From: JBCCSZ01 sp039199225
GTDB lineage: Bacteria; Bacteroidota; Bacteroidia; Chitinophagales; Saprospiraceae
Length of the DNA stretch: 6,582 nt
Direction: 5' to 3'
Assembly (NCBI GenBank): GCA_039199225.1
Contig: JBCCSZ010000372.1
Coordinates: 1 to 6,582, forward strand
Shown piece after piece: positions 1 through 5,680 of this stretch. A program made the translations under genes and the position numbers. Each line of letters begins with the position of its first letter. The first letter of the stretch is position 1. The notes beneath the pieces are model-generated. The model ran no database searches. It saw nothing but the letters and a program-made list of their open reading frames with translations, and was not told the DNA's origin.

Positions 1-600
1 GTATTCTTGGCCTTGGGTTGTGGGGCTCAAACCTTCGGAAACTATGGCGTCGGGAACTTTTACGCTCCCTTTCTGGCTCGGGTGCATGAGATGCCGGTCG
101 GTGAAATCGGCACCTGGTTGGGATTGACAACTGGATTTGGCGGTATGATCGGTACATTTTTAGGTGGATACCTGGCCGATAAACTGTCTCGTCGCAACAT
201 TCGCTGGTACATGTGGCTTCCAACTTATGCCAGCCTCATCACCTTGGTTCCTTCAGCCGTTGCCTTTTTTGCAGCCAGCACGAGCGCAGCGCTGACGGGC
301 TACTTCTTTACCGCTCTTTTCACCGCCATTTACCTGGCTCCTTCCATAGCAGTCACCCACAATCTGATCGATGCGCACAAGCGCGCGTTGGCCTCGGCCA
401 TCTTATTTTTGGTGCTAAACCTCATCGGACTTGGTTTAGGGCCGCTAGGCATCGGGTTCATCAGCGACTTATTGACACCTACTTATGGCGCCCTGTCGTT
501 GCGTTACGCTTTTTGTTCGACCTTTTTGACTTGCCTGATTGCTGCAGCCTTATTCTACATGGCTTCCAGGCATTATCCCAAAGAGTTGCCAGGCGATTAA
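1..600 (+). CDS. MFS transporter, C-terminal half (5' end outside window)
   Basis: This is the last 199 residues of a major facilitator superfamily carrier; the reading frame is open from base 1, so the start lies to the left. About six hydrophobic segments can be seen, at roughly residues 3-22, 38-60, 71-95, 98-120, 129-153 and 169-189, matching TM7-TM12 of a 12-TM carrier. After the second segment comes GGYLADKLSRR, the conserved motif A loop (GxLaDrxGrR type), here the C-half copy between TM8 and TM9. The protein ends with a short basic, soluble tail and a TAA stop. MFS proteins are inner-membrane secondary transporters; the overall look recalls the spinster-like or anion/sugar-phosphate groups, but the substrate cannot be assigned. 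It converges with the DUF2855 gene, with 5 bp between the two stop codons. The link to the neighbouring oxidoreductases is suggested by position only. Confidence 0.85.
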   Translation, partial: VFLALGCGAQTFGNYGVGNFYAPFLARVHEMPVGEIGTWLGLTTGFGGMIGTFLGGYLADKLSRRNIRWYMWLPTYASLITLVPSAVAFFAASTSAALTGYFFTALFTAIYLAPSIAVTHNLIDAHKRALASAILFLVLNLIGLGLGPLGIGFISDLLTPTYGALSLRYAFCSTFLTCLIAAALFYMASRHYPKELPGD

Positions 601-605
601 CCGAG

Positions 606-1691
606 CTATCCCATTTTTACAACCAGCCCCTCATTGGCTGGAATGCGGCCTTCGCAGACATCTTCGTAAACCTCTGCCAATTCGGGGAGGCCCTTCAAAG
701 CTCGGAAGCGCATCCAGGTTTTGGCTTTTGCGGCAGTCTTGAATAAAAAGCCATTTGTCTTTTGTTCAAAAGCAGCAGGTCCCCAATCTTTCAATCGCTT
801 TTGAATCCAGCTGGGTGCAAAAAAGAATTCGCTGCGTTCATCGATGAATCCCTCTTGTTTTGCTCTTGCATCCCAATGTGTCAGACCGACATTGATACAG
901 CGTTTCATTTGATCTCCCAGACGCTTGTGCAAGTTGGCCAATACTTCACCATTCCCTGCCATATCTACGATTACCGTTGGAATCGTTGGGTCGATGTCCT
1001 CTACGGCATCGTAGGTAATGCTCTTTTCGTAGAGCCCCAATCCGTCGACCAATGCCAAGTTGCGTTGAGACGTAATACCAATAACCTTGGGCGCATCTTC
1101 ATCTGCCTGCAGCGCATACGCCAGGCCAATGCTCGTTTTGCTGGAAGCACTCAATATCAAAACCTGCTGCGCACCAAAGTAGCTGCTGGCTTGCAACAAA
1201 TCCCAAAGACAAAATGCAGTGAGAAAAAGTGGCGCAAAGAGCATGCGCTCGCGGTCTGTCGCAGAGGTATAGTTCGGCTCAGCCAACACGCGACGGTAAA
1301 GATTGTAGCCCGCAGGCAGCTTCGCACGATGAGCAGCTCCGTCGATGAATCGATGATCGGAGATATGTACAGGACGCATTTTCAAATGTGTTGCAAGCGG
1401 AAAATAGCCGAACAAACGATCTCCTACCGGTACATCATCTACGGTGGATTCAACGACATCTGCAAATCCCCACACAGGCAATACACCCCAGCCTTCCGTA
1501 TCTTCGCCTACGGGTGGAAAAAACTGCCAATAGCCAATCATATCACCCGCTACGGCATAGGTGATGTTGTTGGCTGTAAATGCGAAGCAATCTATTTTGA
1601 GTAAAATTTCTCCGTCTGCCAGTTCAGTGGTCTTTCCTTCAACGATCCGTCCTTTGGCAAAATCATCTTTTTGAACCTGGAATTGAGTCAT
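606..1691 (-). CDS. DUF2855 family protein (MDR-like putative oxidoreductase)
   Basis: A 361-residue protein that I recognise as the DUF2855 family, which has no established function. The N-terminal part (residues 28-95, including GFADVVES and the VPVGDRLFG turn) resembles the GroES-like domain of medium-chain dehydrogenases/reductases. Residues 177-194 (VLILSASSKTSIGLAYAL) form the first strand and helix of a Rossmann-like nucleotide-binding domain, with SASSKTS where most MDRs have a glycine-rich loop. VIGITS (203-208) and VIVDMAGN (240-247) would be later strands of that fold. No cysteine/histidine zinc-site pattern is apparent, so a zinc-free, quinone-reductase-like enzyme is more likely than a zinc alcohol dehydrogenase. 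The ATG at 1691 is preceded by an A/T-rich leader without Shine-Dalgarno. It lies 48 bp downstream of the FAD oxidoreductase gene with no evident promoter between, so the two are probably co-transcribed. Family call is confident; the reaction is unknown. Confidence 0.85.
   Translation of the reverse strand: MTQFQVQKDDFAKGRIVEGKTTELADGEILLKIDCFAFTANNITYAVAGDMIGYWQFFPPVGEDTEGWGVLPVWGFADVVESTVDDVPVGDRLFGYFPLATHLKMRPVHISDHRFIDGAAHRAKLPAGYNLYRRVLAEPNYTSATDRERMLFAPLFLTAFCLWDLLQASSYFGAQQVLILSASSKTSIGLAYALQADEDAPKVIGITSQRNLALVDGLGLYEKSITYDAVEDIDPTIPTVIVDMAGNGEVLANLHKRLGDQMKRCINVGLTHWDARAKQEGFIDERSEFFFAPSWIQKRLKDWGPAAFEQKTNGFLFKTAAKAKTWMRFRALKGLPELAEVYEDVCEGRIPANEGLVVKMG
623..641. repeat. Short G/C-rich inverted repeat at the convergent gene ends
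   Basis: CCAGCC (623-628) and GGCTGG (636-641) are perfect 6-bp arms around a 7-nt loop, just after the MFS stop codon and inside the 3' end of the DUF2855 gene. A hairpin here could help end plus-strand transcripts, but there is no T-run after it on that strand, so it is not a standard intrinsic terminator. It could simply reflect the coding sequence. Confidence 0.2.
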
Positions 1692-1739
1692 ATAATTAGT
1701 TTTTTGGTGGTAAGCAGCTTATTGTACTGGTCATTTTGC

Positions 1740-3158
1740 TCAGCCAGTCACTTCTTGGTTTATTTCTTCCATCAATCGCTGGATGTTCATGGCAGCCGGC
1801 ATAATGCTTTCCCGCAAACGCTTAAGGATGGCTTGCTTGGGTGCGTCTTCCCTGTCGATGGAACGCAACAGTTTGGAAAAGCCATCCAGTCGGTTGTCGC
1901 GCAGCCAATGGCGAATCGAACGGTCTTGTGACCAGCGGTATTGATTCAACAGTTGGACTGAAACGGTTCGAATCCAATCCGTATCGTGGTTCGGTAGGGG
2001 AACAACTGCACAGAGTTCGTTTTTCGCTTCATCGGTTTCATAAGTTGCTTCCACATGGGCGATGAAGGCTGCACTGAATACTGGCTGATAAGGTCTTACG
2101 GTTTGAGGGGTGATAAGGTTATCCGTAAAAATCGGGACAATGTTTAAATTCGTAATGGCACTGGCCGAACAATCGACGTGGATGTGGTTGATACTGGTCG
2201 GTATGCTTCCGTGTGCCAATACGATCTGCTCTTTTTCAATGCTTTGAACGCGACCCATGCGAACCACATTTTTGATGCGGCGCAATTCCCTCAACTCCAT
2301 TTGACTGACGGTTGCTCCATGAAACATCTTGGGTTTTACATCTGGGTCGAGGCGAACCAATACACCGACGGCCTCCAAGCGCTCGAATAGGTCAGCCACA
2401 GAAGTTGCCTGGGCAACGGCCTCAAATTGACTGGCCATGGAACCGACCGATTGCTCAAAGAATTGCAGCGTAGGTTGGGTATTCATCCGATCAATCAACC
2501 AGGCATCCCGAGAAACAATCCAAGTGATTTTATCGGGGTCGACCTGTTGCTCCAACAGCCACAGACAAGCATCGATGCCCGTTTTGCCACCACCGATGAC
2601 CACAAAACCTTCCGGTGGCGTTTGAATACTTGGCAGGTCATTCAATGGCATGAAACGCACACCTTCAGCAATGCTAAAACTGGGGGTATGTGTTGAGGGA
2701 ACAGATGTCTTCAGATAGGTTGCATCCACTATCTTTTTGCGAACATTGACTTGGTATTTTTGTCCAGTCAGAATGGAAACGAATTGCTTGTTTCCCTGAT
2801 ATTCACACATGGGGAAGTATTGGACGCGGCCACTTGGCAGAAATTGGTGCCGCATGACCTCGTCAAAATAAGCACTGACTTCAGCGCCCGTTGCCAGATC
2901 GTTCATTCCCTTATTCAGCCCCGCTTGGTCTAGGCGCCCTTTGCTGAGTTCCTTCGAACTGACACCATAAAAAGCAGAGGGTTGGTGCAAACGTACAAAA
3001 GGGTAAGCCATGTTCCAATGCCCTCCAGGCTTACCGTATCTATCAACTAAGAGGATGTTTGCCTCCGTCTCGGTAAGCAATACATCGGCGAAGGCCATCC
3101 CTACGGCACCACTGCCAACGATGAGGTAATCCGTTTCCAGAACTGTATGATTTTCCAT
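1740..3158 (-). CDS. FAD/NAD(P)-binding oxidoreductase, FMO-like two-Rossmann fold
   Basis: With the start at 3158 this is a 472-residue flavoprotein. Residues 11-20 (YLIVGSGAVG) are the FAD-binding beta-alpha-beta fingerprint, with the acidic end of strand 2 at Asp39 (LLVDR) and a PGGHW motif at 44-48 typical of FAD/NAD(P) oxidoreductases. Residues 186-194 (VVIGGGKTG) are the second GxGxxG and would bind NAD(P)H. There is no clear FxGxxxHxxxW/Y Baeyer-Villiger or FMO signature and no CxxC redox pair, so the type of oxidation is open. The frame extends upstream to another ATG at 3263, but that 35-residue extension is Cys-rich, lies before the fingerprint, and would span a good promoter at 3183-3216, so 3158 is preferred. 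No signal peptide, so it is probably cytoplasmic. It is first in a unit with the DUF2855 gene. The substrate is unknown. Confidence 0.85.
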   Translation of the reverse strand: MENHTVLETDYLIVGSGAVGMAFADVLLTETEANILLVDRYGKPGGHWNMAYPFVRLHQPSAFYGVSSKELSKGRLDQAGLNKGMNDLATGAEVSAYFDEVMRHQFLPSGRVQYFPMCEYQGNKQFVSILTGQKYQVNVRKKIVDATYLKTSVPSTHTPSFSIAEGVRFMPLNDLPSIQTPPEGFVVIGGGKTGIDACLWLLEQQVDPDKITWIVSRDAWLIDRMNTQPTLQFFEQSVGSMASQFEAVAQATSVADLFERLEAVGVLVRLDPDVKPKMFHGATVSQMELRELRRIKNVVRMGRVQSIEKEQIVLAHGSIPTSINHIHVDCSASAITNLNIVPIFTDNLITPQTVRPYQPVFSAAFIAHVEATYETDEAKNELCAVVPLPNHDTDWIRTVSVQLLNQYRWSQDRSIRHWLRDNRLDGFSKLLRSIDREDAPKQAILKRLRESIMPAAMNIQRLMEEINQEVTG

Positions 3159-3182
3159 TGAAAGGAGACTGCTTTGAGTGTT

Positions 3183-3216
3183 CAAAAATAGTGACCTACA
3201 GGCTGTCCGGCACAAA
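3183..3216 (-). promoter_or_regulatory. Bacteroidota-type promoter for the FAD oxidoreductase/DUF2855 unit
   Basis: Read on the minus strand, TTTG (3216-3213) is followed after 22 nt by TATTTTTG (3190-3183). This matches the known Bacteroidota primary sigma consensus, TTTG at -33 and TAnnTTTG at -7, with the usual 17-23 nt spacing. Transcription would start near 3177, giving a leader of about 20 nt before the ATG at 3158 and excluding the upstream ATG at 3263. The match is seen directly; promoter activity is inferred. Confidence 0.6.
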
Positions 3217-3269
3217 GTCGATGAAGCACAGAAGTCTTCGGCGAGCGCAAAGGCTTTACACATCTATTT

Positions 3270-3308
3270 CCAGCCTTTCTAGCTCTTGGCTGGTAAAATA
3301 AGATTTTA
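3270..3308. repeat. Two adjacent inverted repeats upstream of the oxidoreductase promoter
   Basis: CCAGCC (3270-3275) and GGCTGG (3288-3293) form 6-bp arms around a 12-nt spacer. Directly abutting them, TAAAAT (3294-3299) and ATTTTA (3303-3308) form 6-bp arms around AAG. They lie about 55-90 bp upstream of the -33 element of the minus-strand promoter, a plausible place for an activator site. They do not look like a terminator, because neither strand has a T-run after the G/C stem. Confidence 0.3.
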
Positions 3309-3460
3309 TTCCCATTTAAGCAGTTCTTGGCTTCGTCTGTAAAAAAGTTTCTCTGCAGCTAACTATTAATACAATGGCTGTGAACTGCTCAAGCAATTCA
3401 ATATTAACATAACCCAAGTTGTGATGAGTGAAAGGACTTAAAGAGAATTTTGATAGATAT

Positions 3461-3474
3461 CTACGATTTCGTAG
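3461..3474. promoter_or_regulatory. Perfect 14-bp palindrome, candidate operator
   Basis: CTACGA-TT-TCGTAG is a perfect inverted repeat with 6-bp arms and a 2-nt centre, 134 bp before the AraC-type start codon. The symmetry suits a dimeric DNA-binding protein. AraC-family sites are more often direct repeats, so another regulator is possible. It is also short enough to occur by chance. Confidence 0.3.
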
Positions 3475-3520
3475 CAAATGTTCGAATTAAAGGCTTTCTT
3501 CTCAGTGAATCGCAACTTGC

Positions 3521-3536
3521 ATTAACATAGGTTAAT
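3521..3536. promoter_or_regulatory. 16-bp inverted repeat upstream of the AraC-type gene
   Basis: ATTAAC-ATAG-GTTAAT has perfect 6-bp arms and a 4-nt centre, ending 71 bp before the regulator's ATG. The left half plus ATA (ATTAACATA) recurs as a direct repeat at 3403-3411. The region is A/T-rich, so chance symmetry is not excluded; an operator role is inference. Confidence 0.25.
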
Positions 3537-3607
3537 AATTAAGGTCAAAACGCTAATCTGACATGCTCAGATAAATCTAATGCGTAAAAAATCCATACAT
3601 TTAGCTT

Positions 3608-4444
3608 ATGGAAAACACGCAAACCAAGATTCTTGAATTTGAGAAATTGGCCATTGCTGCTTTTGCCGAACGCACATCCGGGGAAAAATGTCCAATCTAC
3701 TACCCTTGCAATGTCCTCTATCACGTCTACGAAGGAAAGTGCCAGCTGGTCCTCAATCAACAGTCGCACCTTTTGGATACAGGCTCCTTTTTTCTAATCC
3801 GAAAATATACCTTTGGCTATAAGTCGTTTCCAAAATCCGACGATGGAAGGGAAAACGTCAAAATGTTGGTCTTTGGTTTACAAGATCGCTTCCTTCGGGA
3901 AATCGTCCAAAAAATACCCATCCAAGAGGGTCCGGTCACTATTGCTGAAAAGGCTATTGAACTACCCCCTAATCAACTCTTAAAAGGGCTGATGCATTCT
4001 GTTCGTTCGTACATCTCCGACGACGAGCAACTGGACTACGATATTGTGTTGCTCAAAACCAAGGAAGCTTTACTGGCCATTCTAAAAGCAAATCCAAAGC
4101 TAATTTCTATTTTTAGGGAGTTCACAAGGTCCGAAAAGGCAAATCTCGAAAATTTGATGAACTACAATTTCACCTACAACTATCCTTTGAGTAGGTTCGC
4201 AGAGTTGTCGGGTCGCAGTTTGTCTTCTTTCAATAGAGATTTCAGAAGGATTTTTCATATGCCTCCACGAAAGTGGCTGATGAAGAGGCGTTTGCAAGAG
4301 GCTCAGAAAATACTGCTTCAGTCCACTAAGACCGCCACTGAAATATGCCTGATGGTTGGTTTTGAGAATCTAGCACATTTCAGCCGAGCATTCAAAAGCG
4401 AATTTGGTCGAACCGTCAGCCAATGGAGAGCTGCCAATAAATGA
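3608..4444 (+). CDS. AraC/ExsA-type transcriptional regulator
   Basis: A 278-residue cytoplasmic DNA-binding protein, the usual length for the AraC/XylS family. Residues 1-120 form a cupin-like effector or dimerisation domain of the ExsA-type N-terminal class (for example YEGKCQLVLN at 41-50 and LLDTGSFFLIRK at 55-66). Residues 180-275 hold the paired helix-turn-helix module. The first HTH includes LSRFAELSGRSLSSFNRDF (194-212), then FHMPPRKWLMKRRLQEA (216-232) with the linker helix. The second HTH includes ATEICLMVGFENLAHFSRAF (243-262) and the family hallmark FGRTVSQWR (266-274). This ending is typical of Bacteroidota members. The ATG at 3608 has no Shine-Dalgarno. Its position between a divergent redox unit and a downstream molybdoenzyme operon makes both plausible targets; family members usually activate neighbouring genes and sense a small ligand or partner protein. 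The inducer cannot be predicted. Confidence 0.92.
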   Translation: MENTQTKILEFEKLAIAAFAERTSGEKCPIYYPCNVLYHVYEGKCQLVLNQQSHLLDTGSFFLIRKYTFGYKSFPKSDDGRENVKMLVFGLQDRFLREIVQKIPIQEGPVTIAEKAIELPPNQLLKGLMHSVRSYISDDEQLDYDIVLLKTKEALLAILKANPKLISIFREFTRSEKANLENLMNYNFTYNYPLSRFAELSGRSLSSFNRDFRRIFHMPPRKWLMKRRLQEAQKILLQSTKTATEICLMVGFENLAHFSRAFKSEFGRTVSQWRAANK

Positions 4445-4501
4445 TACCGTCAGACAAAGAAATTTGACACGTACAGATAAATAAAATTCATTTTCTTTCA
4501 A

Positions 4502-4521
4502 TAGATTTGTAAGACGGTCTT
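4502..4521 (+). promoter_or_regulatory. Candidate promoter -7 element with adjoining palindrome, molybdoenzyme operon
   Basis: TAGATTTG (4502-4509) is an exact match to the Bacteroidota -7 element TAnnTTTG. There is no TTG at the normal -33 distance; the nearest TTTG is at 4463-4466, 35 nt upstream, which is too far. A weak -33 suits a promoter that depends on an activator. Immediately downstream, AAGAC-G-GTCTT (4511-4521) is a perfect short inverted repeat covering the expected transcription start, where a repressor could act. The leader to the ATG at 4561 would be about 45 nt. This 116-bp gap has no obvious terminator for the AraC-type gene, so read-through from it is also possible. Confidence 0.4.
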
Positions 4522-4560
4522 CCCCATATCATATTGCAACAACACCTAATCTACCGCTTT

Positions 4561-5187
4561 ATGAAGAGCAACAATATTCTTTATGGCCTTATCATGCTTT
4601 GCCTGGCAGGCATCACCTTGGGGTTCACCGATTTCAACAAGTCTGATGACAAAAGAAGCGAAGATCAGCCAACTTCTTCATCGGAGCGTCCTGCAATGGA
4701 TTCCAGTGAAGCATTCGACAAAATGATGGCTGTACTCACCCACAAGCGCTGTGTCAATTGCCATCCATCTGGCGATCGACCACGCCAAGGTGAAGACAGC
4801 CATTACCACCGATTCAGTGTACAACGCGGAGCCGACAATCACGGGGTGGCTGCGTTAAAATGCAATGCCTGTCACCAGGAGGAAAACAACAACTACTCCG
4901 GTGTTCCTGGCGCTCCCGAGTGGAGCCTGGCACCGATTGAAATGGCTTGGGAAGGACTCAGCCGGGTAGAAATCGCTCGATCCATGCTCGACCCGACCAT
5001 CAATGGTGGACGCTCCCTAAAAGAAACCGTCAAGCACCTCACAGAACACGAGCTGGTCTTGTGGGCATGGGAACCTGGCGTCAATGCAGATGGCATTCCA
5101 CGCGAGAAGCCACCTGTGTCCAAGGAAGAATACATCGCTGCTGTAAAAGAATGGGCTGCCAATGGCGCTCAGATTCCTGAAGAATAA
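4561..5187 (+). CDS. Exported di-haem c-type cytochrome subunit of the molybdenum hydroxylase
   Basis: A 208-residue protein with an N-terminal hydrophobic segment (residues 7-22, after Lys2) that fits a Sec signal peptide or membrane anchor; there is no lipobox. A low-complexity Ser/Asp/Glu linker follows. Two haem c attachment motifs are clear, CVNCH at 64-68 and CNACH at 101-105. Candidate distal ligands include His81, His83 and His94 between the motifs, and Met128 and Met142 after them. Proteins of this kind next to IorA/IorB-like genes are sometimes annotated as an isoquinoline 1-oxidoreductase subunit, although no molybdenum chemistry resides here. The likely job is to take electrons from the Fe-S subunit in the periplasm and pass them to the respiratory chain. 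The ATG at 4561 was chosen over an upstream in-frame TTG at 4534 because it places Lys directly before the hydrophobic stretch. It is first in the operon; the next gene starts 13 nt after its stop. Confidence 0.85.
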   Translation: MKSNNILYGLIMLCLAGITLGFTDFNKSDDKRSEDQPTSSSERPAMDSSEAFDKMMAVLTHKRCVNCHPSGDRPRQGEDSHYHRFSVQRGADNHGVAALKCNACHQEENNNYSGVPGAPEWSLAPIEMAWEGLSRVEIARSMLDPTINGGRSLKETVKHLTEHELVLWAWEPGVNADGIPREKPPVSKEEYIAAVKEWAANGAQIPEE

Positions 5188-5200
5188 AAAACCTGAAAAT

Positions 5201-5668
5201 ATGAAATTGACATTCAATATAAATGGCAAAACCCAGAGCGTAGAAGTAGACGAAGACCTGCCTCTGCTGTGGGTCATTCGGGATGTTTTGGATATGAAAG
5301 GTACCAAATTCGGCTGTGGCAAAGCGGCTTGTGGTGCCTGTACTGTACACGTCGACGGTGGCCAGGTCCGCTCCTGCTCTTTTCCAGCAAAATACGCCCA
5401 AGGCAAGAATATTACAACCATAGAAGGACTTTCCTCCAATGGCGCATTGCATCCTATCCAACAAGCATGGATGGAGGAGGTCGTTCCACAATGTGGCTAT
5501 TGCCAACCGGGCTTTATGATGGCAACAGCTGCCCTGCTGGAAAGCAACCCAAATCCTACAGATGAAGACATCGACAACAGCATTGTCAACATTTGTAGAT
5601 GCGGCACTTACTATCGCATGCGCAAGGCCATCCACCGAGCCGTTGAAATCAAAAATGCCAACACCTAA
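5201..5668 (+). CDS. (2Fe-2S)-binding small subunit of a molybdenum hydroxylase (IorA-like)
   Basis: A 155-residue protein, the normal size for the xanthine oxidase family's separate Fe-S subunit. The N-terminal ferredoxin-like domain carries a plant-type [2Fe-2S] site: Cys39, Cys44, Cys47 (GCGKAACGACTV) and Cys59. The C-terminal helical domain carries the second [2Fe-2S] site: Cys98 and Cys101 (QCGYCQPG) plus Cys132 and Cys134 (ICRCGTY). All eight cluster ligands are present. Gln102 after CGYC is the residue that in this family contacts the molybdopterin cofactor. The subunit relays electrons from the Mo centre to the outside acceptor, here probably the upstream cytochrome. It has no signal peptide, so it is presumably exported folded together with the Tat-bearing large subunit. 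The ATG at 5201 fits the family N-terminus (MKLTFNINGK); an in-frame ATG at 5162 would overlap the cytochrome gene and add 13 unusual residues. The gene lies 12 bp before the large-subunit gene. Confidence 0.93.
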   Translation: MKLTFNINGKTQSVEVDEDLPLLWVIRDVLDMKGTKFGCGKAACGACTVHVDGGQVRSCSFPAKYAQGKNITTIEGLSSNGALHPIQQAWMEEVVPQCGYCQPGFMMATAALLESNPNPTDEDIDNSIVNICRCGTYYRMRKAIHRAVEIKNANT

Positions 5669-5680
5669 ACGCAACCGACC

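Larger units (their letters stand above)
3159..3607. other. Divergent intergenic/regulatory region between oxidoreductase unit and AraC gene
   Basis: This 449-bp A/T-rich stretch has no convincing gene. It holds the minus-strand promoter described separately and four short perfect inverted repeats: at 3270-3293, 3294-3308, 3461-3474 and 3521-3536. The 9-mer ATTAACATA occurs twice in the same orientation, at 3403 and 3521. A plus-strand promoter for the AraC gene is not clear. The best candidate is TTG at 3419-3421 with GAATTTTG at 3445-3452 (spacing 23), which lacks the T of the TAnnTTTG element and would give a leader of about 150 nt. Binding sites for the adjacent regulator probably lie here, but which repeats are real cannot be told from one sequence. 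Confidence 0.6.

Noticed and set aside
762..1604. 280-codon plus-strand open frame opposite the DUF2855 gene
   Set aside because: It is antisense to a recognised family, its translation has no domain-like pattern, and it mirrors the codon structure of the true gene.
3159..3263. N-terminal extension of the flavoprotein from the ATG at 3263
   Set aside because: The added 35 residues are Cys-rich, do not resemble a signal peptide or any domain, and would include a well-matched promoter; the start at 3158 is better supported.
3596..3603. TACATTTA as a -7 element for the AraC-type gene
   Set aside because: It lacks the final G, ends 4 nt before the ATG, and has no TTG at the right distance, so it leaves no room for a leader.
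3545..3769. 74-codon minus-strand open frame overlapping the start of the AraC-type gene
   Set aside because: More than half lies opposite a confident coding region and nothing in the translation suggests a real protein.
4464..4492. TTGACA at 4464-4469 as a sigma70-style -35 box
   Set aside because: No TATAAT-like sequence lies 15-19 nt downstream, and the phylum's primary sigma factor uses a different consensus.
4534..4560. TTG start for the cytochrome gene
   Set aside because: It would place extra residues ahead of a good signal peptide; the ATG at 4561 followed by Lys and a hydrophobic stretch is the normal form.
5162..5200. N-terminal extension of the Fe-S subunit from the ATG at 5162
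   Set aside because: It would overlap the end of the cytochrome gene and add 13 residues not seen in the family; the ATG at 5201 gives the expected N-terminus.
5081..5674. Long minus-strand open frame opposite the Fe-S and cytochrome genes
   Set aside because: It is a shadow of genes with all cluster and haem motifs intact on the plus strand; its translation shows no recognisable feature.
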